From: Pseudomonadota bacterium
Lineage (GTDB): Bacteria; Desulfobacterota; Desulfobulbia; Desulfobulbales; Desulfocapsaceae
DNA length: 32,783 nucleotides
Reading direction: 5' to 3'
Assembly: GCA_018821785.1 (NCBI GenBank)
Contig: JAHJLI010000244.1
Coordinates: 1-32,783 of the forward strand
Shown here: one piece after another, positions 25,536 to 32,783 of the stretch
Layout of the letters: each line of letters begins with the position of its first letter
Position numbering within the stretch: the first letter of the stretch is position 1
Notes under the pieces: model-generated
The model's database searches: none
Told to the model about the DNA's origin: nothing
What the model saw: only the letters and a program-made list of their open reading frames with translations
Made by a program: the position numbers and the translations under genes

Positions 25536-25719
25536 TTTTCTTTTCCCTGCACTGTTGGTGATCTTCAGTGTGTGTTGAGCCAACTCCCATAAAAAGGGCA
25601 ACTCCGCTGTTGACTCAAGGAAAATCGTCTGACGAATTTCCTGCGGTTATTATGAGGTGCCCACCTATTCAATTAGGTTTAACTTTCCTGGTGACACGGC
25701 AGTGTGGGGAAGATTTTTT
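25536..25719 (+). ncRNA. ssrS: 6S RNA
   Basis: About 180 bases with the layout of 6S RNA, which mimics an open promoter and sequesters sigma-70 RNA polymerase. The 5' end (TTCCCTGCACTG, 25543-25554) pairs with the 3' end (CAGTGTGGGGAA, 25700-25711) to form the closing stem. An inner AACTCCGCTGTTGACTC resembles the CTCCGCGGTTGG stretch of E. coli 6S RNA. The 3' half has CCCACCTATTCAATTAGGTT, like the CACCTTGAACCAAGGGTT element. A T-run at 25714-25719 can end transcription. Position directly after zapA is the classical location. Exact ends are estimates. Confidence 0.7.
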
Positions 25720-25805
25720 GAAGAAGGGATAAACCGTCTGTATCTATTAGTACCTTAGAAATTCGTTTCTTGTTTTCTAAGTAATGAGTTTCATGAAGCG
25801 ATTTT

Positions 25806-25871
25806 CCCCCTCAAGGGGGACTGAAAGAAGTATCTCCGCAAGGAGTATTATAAAAAATCCCGTTTATCGGG
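25806..25871 (+). repeat. hairpin repeat module, copy B
   Basis: Three small hairpins in a row: CCCCC-tcaa-GGGGG (25806-25819), CTCC-gcaa-GGAG (25834-25845) and CCCG-tttat-CGGG (25859-25871), then CTTAGGAGC. The last two, with their AT-rich spacer, align closely with 23999-24046. It directly adjoins palindromic repeat copy 1. Confidence 0.55.
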
Positions 25872-25874
25872 CTT

Positions 25875-25930
25875 AGGAGCCGTCACAAAATAACTTAGCC
25901 ATTCTTGCTTTTTCCGTTACGGCATGTCTC
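25875..25930 (-). repeat. palindromic repeat, copy 1 (degenerate)
   Basis: About 54 bases bounded by GGAGCCGT and a degenerate ACGGCATGTC. Read on the minus strand it aligns well with copy 2, sharing ATGGCTA, TATTTxGTxACGGCTCC and GCCGTAACG, so it is an inverted copy of the same element. Confidence 0.55.
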
Positions 25931-26553
25931 AGACTAAGATATTTTATATCAACGGCTTACTCTCCGGTTTAAGAGTTTTTTAGGGAGTGATGTGAATAAA
26001 GCTTTTAGCCGGTTAAACATATAATAGAAGATTGACTTTAGTAGAAAGGCATTGTTGGAGCAAAGTACGAAAACAGGGAAGCAGGATTGCTTTTTTTAGA
26101 TACTCTTCAAGATGAATTGGCGCGCAAGTTGGTTCTGGATCAACGTGTTCTCACGGCAAAAAGTGGAAAAGCTCCTGTCTAGGAGTAATATACCGGGGCT
26201 TGTATTTGCCGGTATTGTGTTCTCTGTATGATGAACCCTTGATTGGTTTCATCCCGGGTTAAGTGAACTCCTAGGTGCAGTTCTAGCGTAAGCATGACCA
26301 GTGCTCGATGCCTGGTTGTTTTTTTACCGCTGTCTGTGCATTTGCTGAGAGAACCGCAGAAGGTGAATTGGATTTTTTCACAGAATGGTCGATAGGTCTT
26401 ATCGGCTAAGTGAAGGTCGCCTCTGTTGGTGTGTCTGGAACAATGGCTGCTGTTCTGAGGATATTCTCGCCCCCGAAGTTCCTTCCTGTTGTTTTTGTTT
26501 CCTTTACTCTCCCGTCTTTGTCCTGTCAATCTTCATCACGATAGGATTTTTCT

Positions 26554-28119
26554 ATGAGTTCATTGGGTTATATATTGCTATTTGCCTGTTGTGGTGCGCT
26601 CGTCGGCTTATTCGTAGGGTTTTATTTACGTAAACGAGTGACTGAGAACAATGAAAAAAATATTAAGATTCAAAGCAAGCAGATTATTGAAAATGCAATA
26701 ATCGAGGCGGAACAGCTGAAAAAAGAGGCTCTCTTGCAAAGCAAGGAAGCTGCCCATCAGATAAAGCAGGCTCTGGAGGAAGAGCTCAGGTCCGAGAGGG
26801 AAGAGCTGAAAGACGAAGAGCGTCAAATCAAAAGAAAGAGAGATAGCCTGAAAAGAGAGTGGGACGGGTATGATCGGAAACAAAATGAACTCCTCTATAG
26901 TGAACGTAGGGTAGCCCAGCAAGAACTTGAATGGCAGGAAAAGCACAAAGAAGTTGATGAACTGATCAGCACAAAGCGCTACGAATTGGCGAAGCTGGCT
27001 GGGATTAGTCAAGAGGAAGCCAAGAAAATCCTCATGGATTCTCTTGAAAGTGAGGCCCGGATGGATGCCGCTAAAAGACTTGCGAAAATTGAAAACGAGA
27101 TGAAGATGGAGGCAGACAGGAAGGGCAAGAATATTCTCGCTCTCGCTATCTCCAGATATGCCGGAGATTACGTCGCTGACCGTACAGTATCCATGGTGCC
27201 GCTCCCCAACGATGAAATGAAAGGTCGAATTATCGGTCGTGAGGGTCGGAATATCCGAGCCATAGAGGCGGCAACAGGTATAGATATCATCATTGATGAC
27301 ACACCGGAAGCGGTTATACTGTCCGGCTTCAACCCGGTGCGCCGGGAAGTGGCACGCCAGGCCCTGTTGCAACTTATCAGTGACGGCAGGATACACCCTG
27401 GTCGTATTGAGGAGGTTGTTGAAAAGGTAACCAAGGACCTGGAGATTACCATGCGGGAGGCTGGCGAGCAGGCGACGTTCGACGTTGGAGCGCATGGGGT
27501 ACATGTCGACCTGATCAATCTGCTTGGACGACTAAAATTCCGTACCAGTTACGGCCAGAACGTTTTGCAGCATTCTCTCGAAGTTTCCTTTCTTTGCGGT
27601 ATCATGGCCTCGGAGCTCGGAGTGGATGTGAAAATGGCGAAGAGGGCGGGGCTTCTTCATGATATCGGCAAGGCCGTTGACCATGAGGTCGAGGGCTCCC
27701 ATGCCATTATCGGGCGGGATCTTGCGAAGAAATACGGGGAGCCGGATGAGGTCGTATATGCCATTGGCGCTCACCATGAGGAACAGCCCCCCCAAAGCGT
27801 CATCGATATCCTGGTCCAGTCAGCGGATGCTCTTTCCGGGGCAAGGCCGGGTGCCAGGAAGGAAATGCTGCAAAGTTATGTCAAACGCCTTGAAGATTTA
27901 GAGGCCATTGCCAATGATTTCAGAGGAGTGGAAAAATCCTATGCGATCCAGGCCGGTCGAGATCTCCGCATAATAGTTGATTCCAACAAGGTAAAAGATG
28001 AGGAAGCAACCGTTCTTAGCCAGGACATCGCCCGGGCGATTGAAAGTAAGTTGACGTATCCAGGGCAGATACGGGTTACCGTGATTCGGGAAACCCGGGC
28101 CGTCGAGTACGCTAAATAA
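26554..28119 (+). CDS. rny: ribonuclease Y
   Basis: A 521-residue endoribonuclease of standard length. An N-terminal transmembrane helix (about 5-24) is followed by a long charged coiled coil (about 30-190), a KH domain starting near residue 224 with [10 protein letters not shown], and an HD domain with the metal-binding H369-D370 in L-L-H-D-I-G-K. The C-terminus ends with the typical [17 protein letters not shown]. It initiates mRNA decay at the inner membrane face. The ATG follows AGGA by 8 bases. The long upstream region may hold its promoter; tyrS follows 141 bases downstream after a palindromic repeat. Confidence 0.96.
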   Translation: MSSLGYILLFACCGALVGLFVGFYLRKRVTENNEKNIKIQSKQIIENAIIEAEQLKKEALLQSKEAAHQIKQALEEELRSEREELKDEERQIKRKRDSLKREWDGYDRKQNELLYSERRVAQQELEWQEKHKEVDELISTKRYELAKLAGISQEEAKKILMDSLESEARMDAAKRLAKIENEMKMEADRKGKNILALAISRYAGDYVADRTVSMVPLPNDEMKGRIIGREGRNIRAIEAATGIDIIIDDTPEAVILSGFNPVRREVARQALLQLISDGRIHPGRIEEVVEKVTKDLEITMREAGEQATFDVGAHGVHVDLINLLGRLKFRTSYGQNVLQHSLEVSFLCGIMASELGVDVKMAKRAGLLHDIGKAVDHEVEGSHAIIGRDLAKKYGEPDEVVYAIGAHHEEQPPQSVIDILVQSADALSGARPGARKEMLQSYVKRLEDLEAIANDFRGVEKSYAIQAGRDLRIIVDSNKVKDEEATVLSQDIARAIESKLTYPGQIRVTVIRETRAVEYAK

Positions 28120-28180
28120 CCAATATAACTAGGCCGTTGTAAAAAATATTATAGCCTTGGAAGTGCTCGGAACGGTATAA

Positions 28181-28233
28181 GGAGCCGTAACGAAAATAGA
28201 ATATGCATGGCTATGCTATTTCGTAACGGCTCC
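28181..28233 (+). repeat. palindromic repeat, copy 2 (best preserved)
   Basis: A 53-base element with arms GGAGCCGTAACGAAAATAG and CTATTTCGTAACGGCTCC that fold into a long, nearly perfect hairpin, lying between rny and tyrS. It could act as a transcript-processing or attenuation hairpin, but no T-run follows. Related copies occur at 25875-25930 and 31403-31453. Confidence 0.65.
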
Positions 28234-28260
28234 TAAACTTGAACAACGGTTTGCAAAAAA

Positions 28261-29472
28261 ATGTTTTCAATCAAAGAGCAACTTGAGTTGATCGAACGGG
28301 GGGCGGTTGACATTATTGCCCGTGAGGAGCTGGTCAAAAAACTGCAAAGATCAGAGTCTACCGGAATACCCTTGAAGATAAAGGCTGGTTTCGATCCGAC
28401 AGCTCCTGATCTTCACCTCGGCCACACCGTTTTATTACAAAAATTAAAGCATTTTCAGGAATTGGGGCACGATGTCTATTTTCTCATCGGGGACTTCACC
28501 GGCATGATTGGTGACCCTACCGGGAAATCTGACACCAGGAAGGCTCTGACTGTGGAGCAGGTTGCTGAAAACGCTGAGACCTACAAACAACAGGTGTTTA
28601 AGATACTTGATCCGGAAAAAACCCGTGTAGTGTTCAATAGCTCGTGGTTGGGTAAACTCACTTCCATTGATATGATCAAGTTAGCATCGGAGTTGACCGT
28701 AGCCAGGATGTTGGAGAGGGAAGATTTTCGCAACAGGTTCGATACTGGCCGGCCCATCTCGATTCACGAATTTCTCTATCCGCTGATCCAAGGCTATGAT
28801 TCTGTAGCCATGCAGGCCGATGTCGAACTGGGTGGAACCGACCAGCGCTTCAACGTCCTCATGGGCCGTGATCTCCAGCGGTCAAGAGGGATGGAACCCC
28901 AGGTGGTGTTGACTATGCCCCTTCTCGAAGGTTTGGATGGCGTCAATAAGATGAGCAAGTCCTTGGGCAACTATATAGGTATCAATGAATCTGCCGACAA
29001 TATCTACGGCAAGGTGCTCTCCATCTCGGACACTTTGATGTTTCGGTACTTTGCCCTTCTGAGCGACCTCAGTAATAGTGAGATTGTCGACCTCAAAGAA
29101 AAGGTCGAGACAGGTTCTCTGCATCCGAAAGAGGTGAAGAAACGCCTGGCTCGTGAGTTGACGGCACGCTTCCATAGCCCGACTGCAGCGCTGATGGCAG
29201 AAGAGAATTTTGAAAAGGTTTTTCAAAAGGGTGGGGTGCCCGACGATCTTGCCGAATTCATATGCAGTGTCAGCAAACCGATCCCATTGCCACAGTTGTT
29301 GGTTGACTCCGGCCTGGTCAGTTCCACCTCCGATGGCCGGAGAATGATTCAGCAAAGCGCTGTAACGATTGACGGGGTAAAAGCCACCGACGTAAATATG
29401 CTGGTTTCACCTGAAGGGGAAAAGCTTATCAAAGTCGGCAAGCGTCGTTTTTGCAGAGTACTTTTTAACTAA
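28261..29472 (+). CDS. tyrS: tyrosyl-tRNA synthetase
   Basis: A 403-residue class I synthetase. The HIGH motif appears as H52-L-G-H55 after D-P-T-A-P-D-L, and the KMSKS motif is exact (K230-S234 in N-K-M-S-K-S-L-G-N). The G-G-T-D-Q-R-F-N segment recognises the tRNA-Tyr/ATP site, and a C-terminal S4 RNA-binding domain (about 335-400) holds [12 protein letters not shown]. The form with HLGH and this length is the TyrZ/TyrS2-type common in deltaproteobacteria. The upstream region has no strong ribosome-binding site; the palindromic repeat ends 27 bases before the ATG. A strong terminator follows. Confidence 0.96.
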   Translation: MFSIKEQLELIERGAVDIIAREELVKKLQRSESTGIPLKIKAGFDPTAPDLHLGHTVLLQKLKHFQELGHDVYFLIGDFTGMIGDPTGKSDTRKALTVEQVAENAETYKQQVFKILDPEKTRVVFNSSWLGKLTSIDMIKLASELTVARMLEREDFRNRFDTGRPISIHEFLYPLIQGYDSVAMQADVELGGTDQRFNVLMGRDLQRSRGMEPQVVLTMPLLEGLDGVNKMSKSLGNYIGINESADNIYGKVLSISDTLMFRYFALLSDLSNSEIVDLKEKVETGSLHPKEVKKRLARELTARFHSPTAALMAEENFEKVFQKGGVPDDLAEFICSVSKPIPLPQLLVDSGLVSSTSDGRRMIQQSAVTIDGVKATDVNMLVSPEGEKLIKVGKRRFCRVLFN

Positions 29473-29505
29473 GAGAAAAGACTTTTCCAGCTGGGCTATT
29501 ATGTG

Positions 29506-29562
29506 CCAGCCATGGGGAACGGGTGGGGAGATCCCACGCGTTCCCTATGGCTGGTTTTTTTT
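29506..29562 (+). terminator. Rho-independent terminator of tyrS
   Basis: The arms CCAGCCATGGGGAACG and CGTTCCCTATGGCTGG flank a second GTGGGGAGATCCCAC stem, and the structure is followed by eight T. It lies 34 bases after the tyrS stop and separates it from the convergent regulator gene. Confidence 0.92.
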
Positions 29563-29573
29563 ATTCTGACTAA

Positions 29574-29990
29574 TTAGTGAAGGGCGGACTCTTTTGTTTC
29601 CCTCGCACACTCTCCACAGATTCCGGAGAATTCAACATGGTGGCCGAGAATAATATAATTACTGGCCTTTTCAGCAGCCTGGTTGATTTGCCCCTGAACT
29701 TCCATAGCTATGTCATCTACCCTACCGCAAGAAGAACAACGTATATGATAATGGGGCTCGATAGTGGCATCGAAGCGTTTTTGCGTTCCTCCAACCTCTA
29801 GTTTTAGAATAATTCCACTGTCGGCCATAAGTTCAAGATTTCTGTAGACAGTTCCTAGTCCGATGCGCGGCAGACGCTTTCGTACCATGTCGTACACTTC
29901 ATTGGCAGTTGGGTGAGACGTAACTTTGCCAAGTTCTTCGAGAATGATTTGCCGTTGCGTTGTCAAACGCATATTGGGCAATTGATCCAT
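29574..29990 (-). CDS. Fur family repressor, PerR-like
   Basis: A 138-residue winged-helix metalloregulator. The DNA-binding part has R-L-T-T-Q-R-Q-I-I-L-E and S-H-P-T-A-N-E-V-Y, where the histidine matches PerR H37. R-F-D followed by P-H-Y-H-I-R-C matches the PerR regulatory-site residues D85, H91 and H93, which undergo metal-catalysed oxidation by peroxide. Two C-x-x-C pairs (C-S-S-C and C-G-E-C) form the structural zinc site. This pattern favours PerR over Fur or Zur, but the call is by motif only. ATG 29990 follows GGAG by about 9 bases. It probably represses peroxide-defence genes and itself. Confidence 0.85.
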   Translation of the reverse strand: MDQLPNMRLTTQRQIILEELGKVTSHPTANEVYDMVRKRLPRIGLGTVYRNLELMADSGIILKLEVGGTQKRFDATIEPHYHIRCSSCGRVDDIAMEVQGQINQAAEKASNYIILGHHVEFSGICGECARETKESALH

Positions 29991-30008
29991 AATATTTAAC
30001 TCCAATGT

Positions 30009-30023
30009 GAATATTAATGATAA
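30009..30023 (-). promoter_or_regulatory. possible PerR-type operator
   Basis: Reading on the minus strand, TTATCATTAATATTC just upstream of the regulator gene resembles the PerR box TTATAATNATTATAA at about 10 of 14 positions. Autoregulation is common for this family. The match is imperfect. Confidence 0.25.
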
Positions 30024-30091
30024 ACTTTCCTATATGGCATATTATCTTAAAATTTAAATAAAGCAATGGAAAATAGCGGTGTTGAAGAAGG

Positions 30092-31429
30092 CTATGTGCT
30101 TATTTGTGGGGTTGTGTGCTCAGACTTCTGGGGGTTGAAATAGCCGAAACGCAGTAAGGGAAATTCCTCGCGGATGCGGGTAAGCCAGTGACGAATACCC
30201 AAGGCGAGAGCATCGGTTGGGAAAGAGAGGCTTTGGAGGTACCATTCCGGGTCAATATTCAGATTGCGGAGTTGAATAAAATCCGGTCGATGTGACTGGA
30301 GCAGATGGCACAGGGCAGTGAATTCCTGCTCTGAATCTGTAAAACCCGGCAGGATAAAATAGTTAAGAGAAACGAGGCGGCCATTGTCCTTCATGACATC
30401 AATGGAGCGCATGACATCAGCAAAGCTATAGTTCTGCGGTCGATAGTACCTGTTGTAGAAGGTTTCCTGGGCGGAATTTAAGCTTACTCGGATACTGTCA
30501 AGGCCGACTTGGGCGAGGCGGGAGACACTGTCCGGAAGGCTGGAATTTGAGTTGAGATTGATGGTTCCCCTGCTGGTATGACTGCGAATCATCTGGATTG
30601 CCCGGGCTATGACGTCGGTTTGGAGGAGAGGTTCGCCCTCGCAGCCCTGGCCGAAGCTGACAATTGGGTTGTCGGCCGACTCGAGATGGGGTGCAGCCAC
30701 CTGGGCGATTTCCTTCACACTGGGCACGAAGGTGATTCTGTCCTGGGTCGCTGGGCAACACCCGGATGGTTGCAGGGAGATGCAGCCTAGGCAGCGCGCG
30801 TTACAGGTTGGCGAGGTCGGTAGAGGTGCCTCCCAGCGACCAAGGAAATAATTGCGGGCAGCCGGGCAACCATAAGTGAGACAACATTTGCCTAAGTGCT
30901 GAATGAGCCTGTTGTCTTTGTGTTGCTTGAGCTTTTTTCGGGTGCGACTCTCCAACGAACTTTGGCGGTATTGGTCCACATCTTGCCTTCTGTCTTGATC
31001 ACTTCGGAATCCGGCAACCCAGAATCTATCACGATACCAACCGACTGCAGTATAGGCGAAGAGTGGCAATACAGGTGCACCCTGCTGGGTTTGGTAGCTA
31101 CCGGTGAGAATGCTGGTATGTGCCGGTGCCATGAAGGCTGCGACGGCCTGAACCTGTCCTTTGGTAAATGGGTTTTTTGTCAGAACAACGGCCTCATCGG
31201 TCTCAGGGTCCCAGCCGACGGGGTAACGGCCGGGAAGGGTGAAAAGTTCACTCCCTTCCGGCAGGGGGATGAGGTCTTTCGGGTCGGGGAGAATGAACGC
31301 GCCGTTACTCATTCCTGCCATCAGCAGTTCCGGAAACTCGGTTATTTTGCCTTCTTTATCGGCGATGAGCAGGGCGGGAACGGAATCTGGGTGGCGCATT
31401 GAGGAGCCGTCAGGGATGAGCTTGACCAT
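30092..31429 (-). CDS. radical SAM protein with unusual N-terminal domain
   Basis: The 445-residue protein has a C-terminal radical SAM core. The 4Fe-4S motif C209-N-A-R-C213-L-G-C216 (CxxxCxxC) is followed by G-Q-G-C-E-G-E-P, N-L-N-S-N and D-S-I-R-V-S-L-N-S-A. About 200 residues precede the core. They contain P-G-R-Y-P-V-G-W-D-P-E-T, an F-M-A-P-A-H-T segment and an extra cysteine cluster K-C-C-L-T-Y-G-C, which could bind a second cluster. This two-part layout is known to me from uncharacterised deltaproteobacterial radical SAM proteins; the substrate is unknown. The first ten codons fall inside palindromic repeat copy 3; ATG 31399 would exclude the repeat and may be the native start. Confidence 0.85.
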   Translation of the reverse strand: MVKLIPDGSSMRHPDSVPALLIADKEGKITEFPELLMAGMSNGAFILPDPKDLIPLPEGSELFTLPGRYPVGWDPETDEAVVLTKNPFTKGQVQAVAAFMAPAHTSILTGSYQTQQGAPVLPLFAYTAVGWYRDRFWVAGFRSDQDRRQDVDQYRQSSLESRTRKKLKQHKDNRLIQHLGKCCLTYGCPAARNYFLGRWEAPLPTSPTCNARCLGCISLQPSGCCPATQDRITFVPSVKEIAQVAAPHLESADNPIVSFGQGCEGEPLLQTDVIARAIQMIRSHTSRGTINLNSNSSLPDSVSRLAQVGLDSIRVSLNSAQETFYNRYYRPQNYSFADVMRSIDVMKDNGRLVSLNYFILPGFTDSEQEFTALCHLLQSHRPDFIQLRNLNIDPEWYLQSLSFPTDALALGIRHWLTRIREEFPLLRFGYFNPQKSEHTTPQIST

Positions 31430-31453
31430 TTTTGATCATTTCGTTACGGCTCC
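31403..31453 (+). repeat. palindromic repeat, copy 3
   Basis: A 51-base element with intact outer arms GGAGCCGT and ACGGCTCC and the ATTTCGTTACGGCTCC right arm of the family, but a diverged left arm. It straddles the annotated start of the radical SAM gene. Confidence 0.55.
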
Positions 31454-31502
31454 TTCTGCCGTTTCAGGCATTGTACCGGCCAGGTTTTCTGTTGACAACG
31501 GT

Positions 31503-31925
31503 TTACTCCCTGAGGACCCTGAACACCGAATCGACCGCAAGATAGATGTCGAGATCGTCTCCGAAAACATCCTGTATAGCTGGGTTCTGGATAAGATCCT
31601 CCACTATATACTGGGTGAAATACAGGCTAACAACATTAGGATCTTGGGCTATCGTTCTAATTGGGGCAATTTTCATCTGCAATTCGAATTCTTCAAGATA
31701 TCCAAGCTTGAGCAACTGGGATTCGAAAGCATCTCTCACTGCGGTAATGGAATTTGTTTCAATAATTTCCCGGTCGATAAGACGTTGAACAAGTTTTGCG
31801 GCAAACTCTTGAGCATGATCCTTGGCGCGAAGGAACATCTTGCGACGTTCCTGTTCTCTTTTACGGTCAATGGTGCGAATTGTTCTGTCAGTAGCCCTGT
31901 TGGGGCTTATGCTTGCTTTGGCCAT
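31503..31925 (-). CDS. conserved-looking hypothetical protein
   Basis: A 140-residue soluble protein. The N-terminus is very basic (R-A-T-D-R-T-I-R-T-I-D-R-K-R-E-Q-E-R-R-K). A helical middle follows with L-V-Q-R-L-I-D-R-E-I-I-E-T and A-V-R-D-A-F-E-S-Q-L, then P-I-R-T-I-A-Q-D-P-N-V-V, and an acidic C-terminus with D-L-D-I-Y-L-A-V-D-S. I do not recognise the family. The ATG has a GGAG site 6 bases upstream, and the length and composition look like a real gene. It is cotranscribable with the radical SAM gene, 73 bases downstream, with repeat copy 3 in between. Confidence 0.7.
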   Translation of the reverse strand: MAKASISPNRATDRTIRTIDRKREQERRKMFLRAKDHAQEFAAKLVQRLIDREIIETNSITAVRDAFESQLLKLGYLEEFELQMKIAPIRTIAQDPNVVSLYFTQYIVEDLIQNPAIQDVFGDDLDIYLAVDSVFRVLRE

Positions 31926-32326
31926 TAAAATCTCCAATTATTATCGTCGCCGGAAGGCAGTGGTAAAGGTCTGAACCGGATTATCCATGTACCCAGCTTT
32001 ATAATCTGAAAAGATAATTATCACTAGCCTAAATTTACAATCACCACGCTAAAAACAATGACCAGTCAGAGATGGATTGATGTTGATTTCCTTTGATATC
32101 AACAAGGCAAGGTTCTCATTAATCATGAAAAAACAGTAGTAAAAATAAATGTGTCAAGGACCATGAAACGCAAAAAAGAAGTTGAAATATATGTGAATTT
32201 CTTTTATATTACTTAGCTTGTCACAATAATGCGATCGGTATCCCCCCCGCCGCAAATCCACCACCAAATTCACCACATCACACCATTTTTTAACCAAATT
32301 CATATTTGAAAGACTGGAGGTCCCCC
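31926..32326. other. 400-base intergenic region upstream of pal
   Basis: This divergent region separates the hypothetical gene from pal. It contains an inverted repeat TGTTGAT/ATCAACA (32081-32087 and 32098-32104) that could be a regulator site, a good sigma-70 promoter listed separately, and an AC-rich stretch at 32238-32290. No ORF is credible. Confidence 0.5.
32182..32210 (+). promoter_or_regulatory. putative promoter of pal
   Basis: TTGAAA (32182-32187) and TATATT (32205-32210) are spaced by exactly 17 bases, about 115 bases before the pal ATG. This gives a leader of roughly 110 nucleotides. Confidence 0.55.
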
Positions 32327-32783
32327 ATGGTAAGAAAAGAGAGATTCATGTTGCCCGCGTTAGTTTGTTTGTCAATTCTGGCATTAACCGCTTGTAGTTC
32401 CAAAACTGAAACCGATCAGGCAATGGAGGTAAAGCCAAAAGCAGCTGCAGCCGGTCCGGTGGAGTCGCTTGACTCCAAACCGCTTGGCATCAGCGAAGGA
32501 CGCACAACTGAAGGAATGTTGCCGGTCTATTTTGACTACGATTCTTCTGATGTTAAAAATGATCAGGTTGCACGTGTCCAAGTGAATGCCGATTTCATCA
32601 AAAGCAAGCCGAAGTATGAGATCCGAATCGAAGGTAACTGTGATCCCCGTGGCACCAACGAATACAACATGGCACTTGGCGAGCGTCGTGCATTGAGTGC
32701 CAAGAAATATCTCGTTAACCTTGGCGTAAGCGAAGCAAAACTCAGCACCGTCAGCTATGGCGAAGAGAGATTGTTACTGCAAG
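32327..32783 (+). CDS. pal: peptidoglycan-associated lipoprotein Pal, 3' end cut by the window
   Basis: The first 152 codons are present. A lipoprotein signal peptide ends in lipobox L-T-A-C (Cys23). A flexible Ala/Pro-rich linker follows, then the OmpA-like domain with V-Y-F-D-Y-D-S-S, I-E-G-N-C-D-P-R-G-T-N-E-Y-N and the helix L-G-E-R-R-A-L-S-A-K-K-Y-L, which bind diaminopimelate in peptidoglycan. Pal anchors the outer membrane to the cell wall as part of Tol-Pal. The start has TGGAGG 6 bases upstream. The final 20 or so residues lie beyond the window edge; no tol genes are visible here. Confidence 0.93.
   Translation, partial: MVRKERFMLPALVCLSILALTACSSKTETDQAMEVKPKAAAAGPVESLDSKPLGISEGRTTEGMLPVYFDYDSSDVKNDQVARVQVNADFIKSKPKYEIRIEGNCDPRGTNEYNMALGERRALSAKKYLVNLGVSEAKLSTVSYGEERLLLQ

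Larger units (their letters stand above)
25720..26553. other. 830-base stretch without a clear gene, rich in hairpins
   Basis: Between the 6S RNA and rny I find no convincing coding region. The stretch contains the hairpin module copy B and palindromic repeat copy 1. It also holds a 45-codon coding-like scrap without a start codon (about 26045-26181), a CCGG-based hairpin (ATACCGG/CCGGTAT near 26190-26216), and a long possible leader of rny. The minus strand has an open frame at 26179-26529, but it is Arg/His-rich and unconvincing. Confidence 0.5.

Noticed and set aside
26179-26529. Minus-strand open frame of 116 codons between the 6S RNA and rny
   Set aside because: Arg/His/Thr-rich composition, no ribosome-binding site and no recognisable pattern; it also covers the presumed rny leader.
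1-32783. CRISPR arrays, tRNA or rRNA genes, and intact insertion sequences
   Set aside because: I saw no regularly spaced direct repeats, no tRNA-like cloverleaf and no transposase gene in the window.

Overview
The window reads as chromosomal DNA of a Gram-negative deltaproteobacterium (Desulfobacterota), most likely a member of the Desulfobulbales. This placement is an inference. It rests on RNase Y next to zapA and a 6S RNA gene, a PerR-like regulator, a Pal lipoprotein, the number of hybrid histidine kinases, and several small proteins of a type I associate with sulfate reducers. No rRNA, tRNA, CRISPR array or complete insertion sequence was seen.

Left part (1-3.2 kb): an AT-rich accessory patch. 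A translationally coupled pair on the minus strand encodes an AAA/OLD-like ATPase and a small TOPRIM-like DUF4276 protein, a candidate defence cassette. It is followed by a small membrane protein and a decayed YefM/YoeB toxin-antitoxin module: the antitoxin is intact and the toxin is reduced to a C-terminal scrap.

Signalling block (3.4-14.8 kb): a tight plus-strand operon encodes a CHASE2-type Ser/Thr kinase, a PP2C phosphatase and an FHA protein, forming a complete phospho-Ser/Thr circuit. Next come an orphan polytopic membrane protein on the minus strand, a remnant of a response-regulator domain, a cold-shock-domain protein, a DUF3553 protein, and a soluble PAS histidine kinase behind a long structured leader that contains an overlapping small ORF. 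After a short minus-strand hypothetical gene comes a FIST sensor protein overlapping a PAS hybrid histidine kinase.

Minus-strand operon (14.98-22.2 kb): seven closely spaced genes encode MoaE, an HDOD protein, a double-receiver hybrid kinase, a YihY/BrkB membrane protein and a complete SsuABC/TauABC-like ABC importer (binding lipoprotein, ATPase, permease). The longest gap is 42 bp and two genes overlap.

Housekeeping part (22.4-32.8 kb): a LysM lytic transglycosylase on the minus strand; a Nudix hydrolase; a ZapB-like coiled-coil protein, ZapA and a 6S RNA; about 800 bp without a clear gene that carries hairpin repeats; RNase Y; TyrRS with a strong terminator; a PerR-like repressor; an unusual radical SAM protein; a conserved-looking hypothetical protein; and the start of the Pal lipoprotein gene, cut by the window end. 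A family of about 53-bp palindromic repeats (GGAGCCGT...ACGGCTCC) occurs three times here, and a separate module of short hairpins occurs twice.
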